Source: Prevotella sp. UBA2742 (lineage in GTDB: Bacteria; Bacteroidota; Bacteroidia; Bacteroidales; Bacteroidaceae). From it: a stretch of 63,608 nt of DNA. Numbering within the stretch: the first letter of the stretch is position 1; each line of letters starts with the position of its first letter. Below are positions 43,650 to 52,561 of this stretch, piece after piece. Position numbers and translations under genes: made by a program. The DNA lies in contig DEJS01000020.1 in the NCBI GenBank assembly GCA_002353485.1, forward strand, positions 1 through 63,608. The letters run 5' to 3'. The notes beneath the pieces were generated by a model. It was not told the origin of the DNA. It did not search any database and worked only from the letters and a program-made list of their open reading frames with translations.

Positions 43650-44993
43650 ATGGCAAATGTAATCAAGTTAAGCAAAGGCTTGGACATTCATCTGCAAGGC
43701 AAGGCTGAGGAAAAGCTTATTCAACTGAAGTCGAACGGCAAGTACGCTTTGGTACCCGACGACTTTGAGGGCGTTACTCCAAAAGTCGTTGTTAAAGAAG
43801 GTGACAAGGTCAAAGCCGGGGATGCCTTGTTTGTGAACAAGTTGTATCCTGAAGTCAAGTTTGCCTCACCTGTTAGCGGTACAGTGAGTGCCGTGGTGCG
43901 TGGCGAACGAAGAAAAGTGCTCTCTGTACAGGTTGTTGCCGATGGTCAGCAGGAGTCAGTTGACTTTGGCCGACACGAAGTTAACAACATGAGTGGCGAG
44001 CAAGTTATAAACGTCTTGTTAGAAGCTGGTATCTTTGGGTATATTAATCAGTTACCTTATGCCATTTCTACCAATCCGTCAGTAATGCCAAAGGCGATTT
44101 TTGTTTCGGCTTTACGTGATAAACCGTTGGCTGGAAACTTTGAATTCGAGGTAAAGGGGCAGGAACAAGACTTCCAGACTGGTCTGTCCGCATTGTCTAA
44201 GGTCGCCAAAACGTATCTTAGCGTTGGAGTCAATTCGTCGTTCGAGAACTATCGTGATGTTGAGGTAACTGTATTTGATGGCAAGTGTCCTGCAGGCAAT
44301 GTGGGCGTGCAGGTCAACCATCTGGACCCCGTGAACAAGGGCGAGGTGGTGTGGACCATCGGCGACCCGACGGTGGTGCTGTTCATCGGCCGACTGATGA
44401 ATACGGGCAAGGTGGACCTTCGTCGCCGCGTAGCCCTCTGCGGTAGCGAGGTGAAGGCTCCGGCATATGTAGATATGCTGGTTGGCGAGGAGTTGTCAAC
44501 GCTGCTAAGTAATAGTTACGACGAAAACAGACACGTACGTATCATTAATGGTAATGTGCTGACAGGGTGTCCCACAACGAAGGACGGTTTTCTTGGCGCC
44601 CACACGTCTGAGATCACCGTCATCCCCGAGGGTGATGATGCTGACGAGATGTTGGGCTGGATACTGCCTCGACTGAAGCAGTTCTCGGTCAACCGCTCTT
44701 ACTTCTCCTGGCTCCTCGGCAAGAAGGAATATGCGCTAGATGCCCGTATCAAGGGCGGCGAGCGTCACATGATTATGAGTGGCGAGTACGACCGTGTTCT
44801 ACCGATGGATATCTATGGGGAATACCTCATCAAGGCCATCATCGCGGGCGACATCGACCGTCAGGAGGCCTTGGGCATCTACGAGGTGGCTCCCGAGGAC
44901 TTTGCCCTGGCCGAGTTTGTCGACTCGTCGAAGCTCGAGCTGCAGCGCATCGTGCGTGAAGGCCTGAACATATTACGTAAAGAAAACGCATAA
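43650..44993 (+). CDS. nqrA: Na+-translocating NADH-quinone reductase subunit A
   Basis: A 447-residue soluble subunit of the Nqr sodium pump, holding part of the quinone site. It begins VIKLSKGLDIHLQGKAEE and has a lipoyl-like region FASPVSGTVSAVVRGERRKVLSVQV, PYAISTNPSVMPKAIFVSALRDKPLAGNFEF and LLGKKEYALDARIKGGERHMIMSG near the end, all usual for NqrA. The frame is open upstream, but the promoter box lies within that extension and homologs begin at the chosen ATG. It starts the nqrABCDEF operon; nqrB is four bases away. Confidence 0.95.
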   Translation: MANVIKLSKGLDIHLQGKAEEKLIQLKSNGKYALVPDDFEGVTPKVVVKEGDKVKAGDALFVNKLYPEVKFASPVSGTVSAVVRGERRKVLSVQVVADGQQESVDFGRHEVNNMSGEQVINVLLEAGIFGYINQLPYAISTNPSVMPKAIFVSALRDKPLAGNFEFEVKGQEQDFQTGLSALSKVAKTYLSVGVNSSFENYRDVEVTVFDGKCPAGNVGVQVNHLDPVNKGEVVWTIGDPTVVLFIGRLMNTGKVDLRRRVALCGSEVKAPAYVDMLVGEELSTLLSNSYDENRHVRIINGNVLTGCPTTKDGFLGAHTSEITVIPEGDDADEMLGWILPRLKQFSVNRSYFSWLLGKKEYALDARIKGGERHMIMSGEYDRVLPMDIYGEYLIKAIIAGDIDRQEALGIYEVAPEDFALAEFVDSSKLELQRIVREGLNILRKENA

Positions 44994-44997
44994 GGAT

Positions 44998-46158
44998 ATG
45001 AAAGCAATAAGGAATTATTTAAACAAGATAAAGCCGAACTTCGAGGAGGGCGGTAAGCTGCATGCCTTCCGTTCCGTCTTCGATGGCTTCGAGACATTCC
45101 TCTATGTGCCTAACGACACGGCCAAGACGGGTGTCAACATCCACGATGCCATCGACTCCAAGCGTATCATGTCGATGGTGGTCATCGCCCTGATGCCCGC
45201 CATGCTATTCGGTATGTATAATGTGGGCTATCAGAACTATCTTGCCGCAGGTACGCTCGCGCAGGCCTCATTCCTCGAGGTGTTCTGCTACGGCTTCCTG
45301 GCCGTGCTGCCCAAGATTCTGGTGAGCTACATCGTTGGCTTAGGCATCGAGTTTGCCTGGGCACAGTGGAAAGGCGAGGAGATACAGGAGGGCTATCTGG
45401 TCTCGGGTATTATCATTCCGCTCATTATTCCCATTGGCTGTCCGCTGTGGATGCTGGCACTGGCCTGCGCCTTCAGCGTCATTTTCTGTAAGGAAATATT
45501 CGGCGGCACGGGCATGAACCTCTTCAATCCCGCCATCGCTGCCCGTATGTTCCTCTTCTTCGCCTATCCGTCGGTGATGACCGGCGACAAGGTGTGGGTT
45601 GCTCAGAGCTCGATTTTCGGGCTGGGCAACGACCTGCCTGACAGCTTTACCTGCGCCACGCCCTTAGGTCAGGTGGCACAAGGTGTCACTCCCGACCTCT
45701 CCGTGCTTGACATGGCCATCGGACTGATACCCGGCTCCATCGGCGAGACCAGCATTTTCGCTATCGCCATTGGTGCCTGCATCCTGCTCGTGACGGGTAT
45801 TGCCTCCTGGCGCACCATGTGCTCCGTATTCGTGGGTGGCATCCTGATGGCCGTCATTTTCCGCCAGACGGGAAAGACCGACCTCTGCTGGTGCCAGCAG
45901 CTGGTGATGGGTGGCTTTGCCTTCGGTGCCGTCTTCATGGCTACCGACCCCGTGACCTCGTGCCGCACCGCTACGGGACAGTATATCTATGGCTTCATCA
46001 TCGGAGCCATGGCCATCATCATCCGTGTGATGAATGCCGGCTATCCCGAGGGTATGATGCTCGCCATCTTCTTTGGCAATATGATCGCTCCCACCATCGA
46101 CCATTTCGTAGTGGAGCATAACATTAACAAGCGTTTGAAGAGAGGAGGTACAAAATGA
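44998..46158 (+). CDS. nqrB: Na+-translocating NADH-quinone reductase subunit B
   Basis: A 386-residue membrane subunit with about ten helices that carries covalent FMN, riboflavin and the main sodium path. GGTGMNLFNPAIAARMFLFFAYPSVMTGDKVW is strongly conserved. The flavin-attachment region reads FTCATPLGQ, with Thr in the place of the usual SGAT threonine; a cysteine stands where glycine is common. MATDPVTSCRTATGQYIYGFIIG is near the end. It overlaps nqrC by 4 bases. Confidence 0.96.
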   Translation: MKAIRNYLNKIKPNFEEGGKLHAFRSVFDGFETFLYVPNDTAKTGVNIHDAIDSKRIMSMVVIALMPAMLFGMYNVGYQNYLAAGTLAQASFLEVFCYGFLAVLPKILVSYIVGLGIEFAWAQWKGEEIQEGYLVSGIIIPLIIPIGCPLWMLALACAFSVIFCKEIFGGTGMNLFNPAIAARMFLFFAYPSVMTGDKVWVAQSSIFGLGNDLPDSFTCATPLGQVAQGVTPDLSVLDMAIGLIPGSIGETSIFAIAIGACILLVTGIASWRTMCSVFVGGILMAVIFRQTGKTDLCWCQQLVMGGFAFGAVFMATDPVTSCRTATGQYIYGFIIGAMAIIIRVMNAGYPEGMMLAIFFGNMIAPTIDHFVVEHNINKRLKRGGTK

Positions 46159-46871
46159 GTAAGTTGAATACAAATTCTAATACGTACATTATTATATATA
46201 GTACGATTATGGTGGTCATTGTGGCCTTCCTGCTTGCATTTGTCTATCAGGCTCTGAAGCCCATGCAGGATGCTAACGTGGCACTGGATGTCAAGAAGCA
46301 GATACTCTACTCGCTCAACATCCGCGGACTGGACGGCCAGGAGGCGGAGAACAAGTATGCTGAGGTTGTGAAAGCTGAAGCAGAGAAGGACGGCAGAATG
46401 TACTACATGTGCAACATTAATGGTGAAAACGTGCTTGTGGTACAGCTCAAGGGCATGGGTCTCTGGGGTGGCATCAGCGGTTATCTGTCACTACACAATC
46501 AGAAGAACCCTGTCGTCTATGGTGCTTACTTTAATCATGAGAGTGAGACAGCCGGTCTGGGTGCCGAAATCAAGGATTCACAGGCCTGGCAGGAGAAGTT
46601 TATCGGTAAGCAGGTCTATGGCAAGGACTACGAGGTGGTACTGTCGGTAGTAAAAAAGGTAGAAGACCTCAAGACTCAGGTAGATGTTGTAACAGGTGCC
46701 ACGCTGACCTCTAATGGCGTTGATGCTATGATTAAGGAATGCTTGAAGGATGCCTGCGCCAATGCATTCTCGCTGTTTGAAGACATTATGAAGCAGAGCC
46801 AGTGTGTCAATGACGAGAATGTTGCAGCAGACTCAACTAGTTGTGTAAACCCTAAAGCGGAGGAGGATTAA
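46155..46871 (+). CDS. nqrC: Na+-translocating NADH-quinone reductase subunit C
   Basis: A 238-residue subunit with one N-terminal helix (YIIIYSTIMVVIVAFLLAFVYQAL) and a periplasmic FMN-binding domain. The site of covalent FMN attachment is the threonine of TGATLTS (about residues 180-186). GLWGGISGYLSLH and HESETAGLGAEI are typical FMN_bind segments. Attachment needs the flavin transferase ApbE, which is not in the window. The acidic C-terminal tail is longer than in most homologs. Confidence 0.96.
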   Translation: MSKLNTNSNTYIIIYSTIMVVIVAFLLAFVYQALKPMQDANVALDVKKQILYSLNIRGLDGQEAENKYAEVVKAEAEKDGRMYYMCNINGENVLVVQLKGMGLWGGISGYLSLHNQKNPVVYGAYFNHESETAGLGAEIKDSQAWQEKFIGKQVYGKDYEVVLSVVKKVEDLKTQVDVVTGATLTSNGVDAMIKECLKDACANAFSLFEDIMKQSQCVNDENVAADSTSCVNPKAEED

Positions 46872-46876
46872 TTACT

Positions 46877-47500
46877 ATGGCTTTATTCAGTAAACAAAAT
46901 AAGGAGGTATTCACCAATCCATTGAACCTCGACCACCCGATACTTGGACAGGTGTTGGGTATCTGCTCGGCCCTGGCTGTCACCTCGCAGTTGAAGCCTG
47001 CTATCGTGATGGGACTGGCCGTGACAGTGATTACGGCATTCTCTAATGTCATCATCTCTATCATTCGCGACACCATTCCTAACCGCATACGCATCGTGGT
47101 GCAGCTTGTAGTTGTGGCTGCCCTCGTGACTATAGTGTCACAGATTCTGAAGGCTTTTGCATACGATGTAAGTGTTCAGCTCTCTGTATACGTAGGTCTT
47201 ATTATAACCAATTGTATTCTGATGGGACGTCTGGAGGCTTTCGCTATGATGAATAAGCCTTGGCCTTCGTTCCTCGATGGTGTTGGAAATGGACTTGGCT
47301 ACGCAATGATACTGGTTATCGTTGGCGCTATACGTGAATTATTCGGACGGGGCTCATTACTTGGTTTCCAGGTAATTCCTGATGCTTGCTACGACATGGG
47401 CTATGTCAACAATGGAATGATGACCATGCCTGCCATGGCACTCATCCTCGTTGGTTGTGTGATTTGGGTTCATCGTGCATATTTTTATAAGGAGAAATAA
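46877..47500 (+). CDS. nqrD: Na+-translocating NADH-quinone reductase subunit D
   Basis: A 207-residue membrane protein with six helices, one of the paired RnfE/NqrD-type subunits. NPLNLDHPILGQVLGICSALAVTSQLKPAIVMG opens the protein, with the CSALAVT half site that provides ligands for the intramembrane iron centre. GLIITNCILMGRLEAFAM carries the matching half site in the second repeat. It lies five bases after nqrC and three before nqrE. Confidence 0.95.
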   Translation: MALFSKQNKEVFTNPLNLDHPILGQVLGICSALAVTSQLKPAIVMGLAVTVITAFSNVIISIIRDTIPNRIRIVVQLVVVAALVTIVSQILKAFAYDVSVQLSVYVGLIITNCILMGRLEAFAMMNKPWPSFLDGVGNGLGYAMILVIVGAIRELFGRGSLLGFQVIPDACYDMGYVNNGMMTMPAMALILVGCVIWVHRAYFYKEK

Positions 47501-47503
47501 GAT

Positions 47504-48130
47504 ATGGAACACGCAATATCATTACTGTTTAGGTCCATTTTTGTGGACAATATGATTTTCGCTTTCTTCCTTGGTATGTGCTCATATTTGGCCGTGTCGA
47601 AGACAGTGAAGACCTCTTTGGGACTTGGATTAGCTGTAACCTTTGTCCTCACTGTAACCGTTCCTGTCAACTATCTGTTGCAGACCAAGGTTCTTGGGCC
47701 TGACTGCCTTGTAGAAGGCGTAGACCTCTCGTATCTTTCGTTCATTCTTTTTATTGCGGTCATTGCCGGCATGGTTCAGCTGGTTGAGATGACAGTGGAA
47801 AAATACAGTCCCTCGCTCTATGCTGCTCTGGGTATTTTCCTGCCACTGATTGCTGTTAACTGTGCTATCATGGGTGCCTCGTTGTTTATGCAGCAACGTA
47901 TTCTCATGGATTCCACCAATTCACAGGCTATCACCAACGTATGGGATGCTATTGTATACGGCTTTGGGTCGGGACTTGGCTGGACACTGGCTATCGTCGC
48001 CCTTGGTGCAATCCGTGAAAAGATGCAGTATTCTGATGTCCCTCGTCCCCTTCAGGGCTTGGGCATAGTGTTTATCACCGTAGGTCTGATGGCTATGGCC
48101 ATGATGTGTTTCTCAGGCTTAAATATTTGA
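47504..48130 (+). CDS. nqrE: Na+-translocating NADH-quinone reductase subunit E
   Basis: A 208-residue six-helix partner of NqrD. FVDNMIFAFFLGMCSYLAVSKTVKTSLGLG contains the first conserved Cys-bearing half. FLPLIAVNCAIMGASLFMQQR holds the second. The two inverted halves of NqrD and NqrE together hold an iron centre in the membrane. It is followed seven bases later by nqrF. Confidence 0.95.
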   Translation: MEHAISLLFRSIFVDNMIFAFFLGMCSYLAVSKTVKTSLGLGLAVTFVLTVTVPVNYLLQTKVLGPDCLVEGVDLSYLSFILFIAVIAGMVQLVEMTVEKYSPSLYAALGIFLPLIAVNCAIMGASLFMQQRILMDSTNSQAITNVWDAIVYGFGSGLGWTLAIVALGAIREKMQYSDVPRPLQGLGIVFITVGLMAMAMMCFSGLNI

Positions 48131-48136
48131 TTAGAT

Positions 48137-49402
48137 ATGGGACAGTTTATAGCATATAGTATAGGAGTATTTCTCCTGGTTATCATCCTGTTGGTGATTA
48201 TCCTGTTGGTTGCAAAGAAGTATCTTTCTCCCTCAGGCAATGTGAATATTGAAATAAATGGCGACCGTACTATTTCTGTTGCTCAGGGCAATTCTCTGAT
48301 GTCAACTCTCAATGAGAATGGTGTTTTCCTGCCTTCTGCTTGTGGTGGTAAAGCCTCGTGCGGACAATGTAAGGTACAAGTATTAGAGGGTGGTGGCGAG
48401 ATACTCGACTCGGAGAAGCCACACTTCACCCGCAAGGAAATCAAGGCCGGTTGGCGTCTGGGGTGTCAGTGTAAGGTAAAGGGTGACCTGAAGATACATG
48501 TTGATGAGTCTATCCTTGGCGTTAAGGAGTATGAGTGTACTGTTATCAGTAATAAAAACGTTGCAACGTTCATCAAAGAATTCAAAGTGCAACTGCCTGC
48601 TGGGGCGCACATGGACTTTTTGCCGGGTTCGTATGCACAAATCAAGATTCCGGCTTTCGATTGTATCGACTACAACTCGTACGACCGTGACCTAATCACC
48701 GAGGAATATGTGCCGTCATGGGAGAAATTCAAAATGTTCGACCTGAAGTGTAAGAACCCTGAACCCACCATCCGTGCCTACTCGATGGCTAACTATCCTG
48801 CCGAGGGTGACGTGTTCATGCTGACCGTGCGTATTGCTACGCCTCCATTCAAACCCGATCGTTCAGGCTTCATGGATGTCAACCCTGGTATTGCTTCGTC
48901 GTATATCTTCTCGCTGAAGCCTGGTGACAAGGTCATCATGTCTGGTCCTTATGGCGATTTCCATCCCCACTTTGACTCAAAGAAGGAGATGATATGGGTT
49001 GGCGGTGGTGCCGGTATGGCTCCCCTGCGTGCCCAAATTATGCACATGACCAAGACGCTGCACACTACGGACCGAGAGATGCATTATTTCTATGGTGCCC
49101 GCGCACTAAACGAGGTGTTCTATCTCGACGACTTCCTTGGTCTGGAGAAGGAGTATCCTAACTTCCATTTCCATCTGGCACTCGACCGTCCAGATCCTGC
49201 TGCTGATGCTGCTGGCGTAAAGTACACACCGGGGTTTGTCCATCAGGTAATGCTCAACACTTATCTGAAGGATCACGAGGCGCCAGAGGACATCGAGTAC
49301 TATATGTGCGGTCCTGGTCCTATGTCAAAGGCTGTTGTCGCCATGTTAGACTCGCTGGGTGTTGAGCCCGAGAGTATCATGTATGATAATTTCGGCGGAT
49401 AA
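48137..49402 (+). CDS. nqrF: Na+-translocating NADH-quinone reductase subunit F
   Basis: A 421-residue NADH-oxidising subunit. One N-terminal helix (IGVFLLVIILLVIILLVA) is followed by a ferredoxin domain with the 2Fe-2S ligands in SACGGKASCGQCKV plus the later cysteine in LGCQCKV. An FAD domain (RAYSMANYPAE, the R-x-Y-S motif, about residues 210-220) and an NADH domain (WVGGGAGMAPLRAQI and YMCGPGPMSKAV) follow. It closes the operon before a textbook terminator. Confidence 0.97.
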   Translation: MGQFIAYSIGVFLLVIILLVIILLVAKKYLSPSGNVNIEINGDRTISVAQGNSLMSTLNENGVFLPSACGGKASCGQCKVQVLEGGGEILDSEKPHFTRKEIKAGWRLGCQCKVKGDLKIHVDESILGVKEYECTVISNKNVATFIKEFKVQLPAGAHMDFLPGSYAQIKIPAFDCIDYNSYDRDLITEEYVPSWEKFKMFDLKCKNPEPTIRAYSMANYPAEGDVFMLTVRIATPPFKPDRSGFMDVNPGIASSYIFSLKPGDKVIMSGPYGDFHPHFDSKKEMIWVGGGAGMAPLRAQIMHMTKTLHTTDREMHYFYGARALNEVFYLDDFLGLEKEYPNFHFHLALDRPDPAADAAGVKYTPGFVHQVMLNTYLKDHEAPEDIEYYMCGPGPMSKAVVAMLDSLGVEPESIMYDNFGG

Positions 49403-49420
49403 AAAGATATTTATTCAATC

Positions 49421-49450
49421 ACTCCCGTTCTGTCAGTTCAGAACGGGAGT
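49421..49450 (+). terminator. Terminator of the nqr operon
   Basis: ACTCCCGTTCTG (49421-49432) pairs perfectly with CAGAACGGGAGT (49439-49450) around a six-base loop, followed by CTTTTTTG. Confidence 0.95.
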
Positions 49451-49499
49451 CTTTTTTGCAAAAAATTACTAAATGCTTGCAAGGATGAGATTTTTATTG

Positions 49500-49507
49500 T
49501 ATCTTTG
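49500..49507 (+). promoter_or_regulatory. Minus-7 box of ppdK
   Basis: TATCTTTG with TTG 20 bases upstream in the GCTTGCAAGG stretch. The leader to the ATG is about 45 bases. Confidence 0.65.
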
Positions 49508-49557
49508 CACGAATAGAATACAAATCATTATTTTTTATCGTTATAAACAACTAATTT

Positions 49558-52278
49558 ATGAGCCAAAAAAGAGTTTACCTCTTCGGTAATGGTAAGGCCG
49601 AAGGTAATGCAAAGATGCGTGAGGAACTGGGTGGCAAGGGTGCTAATCTTGCCGAGATGAACCTGATTGGGGTTCCTGTTCCTCCAGGTTTTACAATCAC
49701 AACAGATTGCTGTAACGAGTACTATCAAGTTGGTCAGGAGAAGATTATGGAGCTTCTGAACGACGACGTGATGGCAGCCGTCAAGCATATTGAAGTACTG
49801 ATGAACTCGAAGTTCGGCGACAAGGAGAATCCTCTGCTTGTCTCTGTACGTTCGGGTGCCCGTGCTTCCATGCCTGGCATGATGGACACCATCTTGAACT
49901 TGGGCCTTAACGACGAGGTGGCTGAGGGTATGGTGAAGAAGACCAACAATCCTCATTTTGTTTATGACTCTTATCGCCGTTTCGTTCAGATGTACGGTGA
50001 CGTGGTGTTGGAGATGAAACCCGTCAACAAAACCGATATCGACCCGTTTGAGGAGATTATTGAGAAGGTAAAGGCTGAACGTGGCGTGAAGCTGGACAAG
50101 GACCTGAGCGTTGAGGAACTGAAGAAACTGGTTCAGCTGTTCAAGGCTGCTATTAAGGAGCGTACTGGCAAGGACTTCCCCAACGATCCTATTGAGCAGC
50201 TTTGGGGTGCCATTTGTGCTGTATTCCGTTCTTGGATGAACGAGCGTGCCATCCTCTATCGTAAGATGGAAGGAATTCCCGACGAGTGGGGTACTGCTGT
50301 CAGCGTGATGGCTATGGTATTTGGTAATATGGGCGATACTTCTGCAACGGGTGTTTGCTTCAGCCGTGATGCTGCCAATGGTGAGAACCTGTTTAACGGT
50401 GAGTATCTGGTGAATGCGCAGGGTGAGGACGTCGTTGCCGGCATCCGTACCCCGCAACAGATTACGAAGATTGGTTCTCAGCGCTGGGCTGAGCGTGCTG
50501 GTATCTCTGAGGAGGAGCGTGTAGCCAAGTATCCTTCTATGGAGGAGGCTATGCCGGAGATTTACCAGCAGCTGAACGGCATTCAGGAGAAGCTCGAAGA
50601 GCACTACCGTGACATGCAGGATATGGAGTTTACTGTACAGGAGGGTAAGCTGTGGTTCCTGCAGACCCGTAATGGTAAGCGTACCGGTGCTGCTATGGTG
50701 AAGATAGCCATCGACCTGCTCCACGAGGGTAAGATTGATGAGAAGACTGCTATCCTGCGTTGTGAACCCCAGAAACTTGACGAGCTTCTGCACCCCGTAT
50801 TCGACAAGAAGGCCCTTTCTTCTGCTAAGGTTATCGCTCAGGGTCTGCCCGCCAGCCCCGGTGCTGCCTGTGGTCAGATTGTGTTCCACGCTGACGATGC
50901 CCAGGAGTGGCATAAGGACGGTCATAAGGTTGTGCTCGTTCGTATCGAGACTTCTCCTGAGGACCTCGCCGGTATGTCTGCTGCCGAGGGTATTCTGACT
51001 GCTCGTGGCGGTATGACCTCACACGCTGCCGTTGTGGCTCGTGGAATGGGTAAGTGCTGCGTATCGGGCGTTGGCTCGCTGAATGTCAGCTACAAGGATA
51101 AGACTGTCGAGATTGACGGTATAGTATATAAGGAGGGTGACTACATCTCGCTGAACGGCTCTACCGGTCAGGTATATGCCGGTGAGGTGACTACGAAGGC
51201 TGCTGAGCTTTCTGGTGACTTCAAGGAACTGATGGACCTCTGCGACAAGTACACTAAGCTGCAGGTTCGTACCAATGCTGACACTCCACGCGACGCTCAG
51301 CTGGCTCGCGACTTTGGTGCCAAGGGTATCGGTCTGACGCGTACTGAGCACATGTTCTTCGAGGACAAGAAGATTATTGCCATGCGCGAGATGATTCTGG
51401 CCAGCGACGCTGCCGGACGTGAGAAGGCACTGGCCAAGTTGCTGCCTTACCAGAAGGCTGACTTCAAGGGTATTCTGGAGGCTATGGACGGTCTGCCCGT
51501 GAACATCCGTCTGCTGGATCCCCCTCTCCACGAGTTCGTACCCCACGATTTGGCTGGTCAGGAGACGATGGCCAAGGAGATGGGTGTCTCGGTTGAGGAC
51601 ATCAAGCGCCGTGTTGACTCGCTGGCAGAGAACAACCCGATGCTCGGTCACCGTGGCTGCCGTCTGGGTATTACCTTCCCCGAGATTACTGCCATGCAGA
51701 CCAAGGCCATTCTCGGTGCTGCCTGCGAGCTGAAGAAAGAGGGCAAGACGCCGATGCCCGAGATCATGGTTCCGCTGATTGGTACACTCTACGAGCTGAA
51801 GCAGCAGAAGGAGGTCATCCAGCAAGCTGCCAAGGAGACTTTCGCTGAGTATGGTATAGAGGTTGAGTTCGAGATTGGTACGATGATTGAGATTCCTCGT
51901 GCTGCCCTGACCGCCGACCGTATTGCTACGGAGGCTCAGTACTTCTCGTTCGGTACCAACGACCTGACTCAGATGACCTTCGGCTACAGCCGTGACGATA
52001 TTGCCAGCTTCCTGCCTGTTTACCTCGACAAGAAGATTCTGAAGGTTGACCCGTTCCAGGTTCTGGACCAGAAGGGTGTCGGCAAGCTCATCAAGTATGC
52101 TGTCAAGGAGGGTCGTGCCGTTCGTCCCGACCTGCGTTGCGGTATCTGTGGTGAGCATGGTGGCGAGCCCAGCTCTGTGAAGTTCTGTGCTAAGATTGGC
52201 ATGAACTACGCCAGCTGCTCTCCCTTCCGTGTGCCTATCGCCCGTCTGGCCGCCGCGCAGGCAGCCGTGGAAGAGTAA
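49558..52278 (+). CDS. ppdK: Pyruvate, phosphate dikinase
   Basis: A 906-residue enzyme interconverting pyruvate, ATP and phosphate with PEP, AMP and diphosphate. The N-terminal ATP-grasp part has ELGGKGANLAEMNLIGVPVPPGFTI and RSGARASMPGMMDTILNLGLN. The central phosphohistidine domain has GGMTSHAAVVARGMGKCCVSG with the catalytic His. The C-terminal PEP/pyruvate barrel has GIGLTRTEHMFF, GHRGCRLGI and the terminal CGICGEHGGEPSSVKFC. The full length is present. Codon use is strongly biased (many GAC, CTG, CGT), typical of a highly expressed gene, and this creates long but meaningless antisense frames. Confidence 0.98.
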   Translation: MSQKRVYLFGNGKAEGNAKMREELGGKGANLAEMNLIGVPVPPGFTITTDCCNEYYQVGQEKIMELLNDDVMAAVKHIEVLMNSKFGDKENPLLVSVRSGARASMPGMMDTILNLGLNDEVAEGMVKKTNNPHFVYDSYRRFVQMYGDVVLEMKPVNKTDIDPFEEIIEKVKAERGVKLDKDLSVEELKKLVQLFKAAIKERTGKDFPNDPIEQLWGAICAVFRSWMNERAILYRKMEGIPDEWGTAVSVMAMVFGNMGDTSATGVCFSRDAANGENLFNGEYLVNAQGEDVVAGIRTPQQITKIGSQRWAERAGISEEERVAKYPSMEEAMPEIYQQLNGIQEKLEEHYRDMQDMEFTVQEGKLWFLQTRNGKRTGAAMVKIAIDLLHEGKIDEKTAILRCEPQKLDELLHPVFDKKALSSAKVIAQGLPASPGAACGQIVFHADDAQEWHKDGHKVVLVRIETSPEDLAGMSAAEGILTARGGMTSHAAVVARGMGKCCVSGVGSLNVSYKDKTVEIDGIVYKEGDYISLNGSTGQVYAGEVTTKAAELSGDFKELMDLCDKYTKLQVRTNADTPRDAQLARDFGAKGIGLTRTEHMFFEDKKIIAMREMILASDAAGREKALAKLLPYQKADFKGILEAMDGLPVNIRLLDPPLHEFVPHDLAGQETMAKEMGVSVEDIKRRVDSLAENNPMLGHRGCRLGITFPEITAMQTKAILGAACELKKEGKTPMPEIMVPLIGTLYELKQQKEVIQQAAKETFAEYGIEVEFEIGTMIEIPRAALTADRIATEAQYFSFGTNDLTQMTFGYSRDDIASFLPVYLDKKILKVDPFQVLDQKGVGKLIKYAVKEGRAVRPDLRCGICGEHGGEPSSVKFCAKIGMNYASCSPFRVPIARLAAAQAAVEE

Positions 52279-52300
52279 ATTGACTCTCTAATATATATAA

Positions 52301-52339
52301 AGTAAGGGACTTGCTCTGGTAGTGGGCAAGTCCCTTACT
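52301..52339 (+). terminator. Terminator of ppdK
   Basis: AGTAAGGGACTTGC (52301-52314) pairs perfectly with GCAAGTCCCTTACT (52326-52339) around an 11-base loop, followed by TTTG. Confidence 0.92.
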
Positions 52340-52357
52340 TTTGCATTCAGCATCGTG

Positions 52358-52529
52358 ACCACGGATTACACGGATTTCACGGATTAATTTCCCCTTGGGG
52401 ACATGCTGCTAATACAACCACGGATTACACGGATTTCACGGATTAATTTCCCCTTGGGGACGTTCCAATAATACGACCAGTGGCCTATTCTGAATAGTAA
52501 GAATCCGTGTAATCCGTGTAATCCGTGGT
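52358..52529. repeat. CCACGGATTACACGGATT repeats, direct and inverted
   Basis: Two identical 45-bp direct copies (52358-52402 and 52417-52461), each ending in the palindrome CCCCTTGGGG, plus a 28-base inverted copy at 52502-52529 with one mismatch. Inside each unit ACGGATT recurs at about 9-base spacing. The 283-base gap holds nothing else besides the ppdK terminator. Confidence 0.93.
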
Positions 52530-52561
52530 CGGAAAAGAGCTCGGTGTCTCGGTGGTGAACC

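Noticed and set aside
49528..52158. Two long minus-strand frames (465 and 379 codons) opposite ppdK
   Set aside because: They mirror the biased codons of a highly expressed gene, have low-complexity Leu/Thr/Val-rich composition, no start signals and no recognisable domain.
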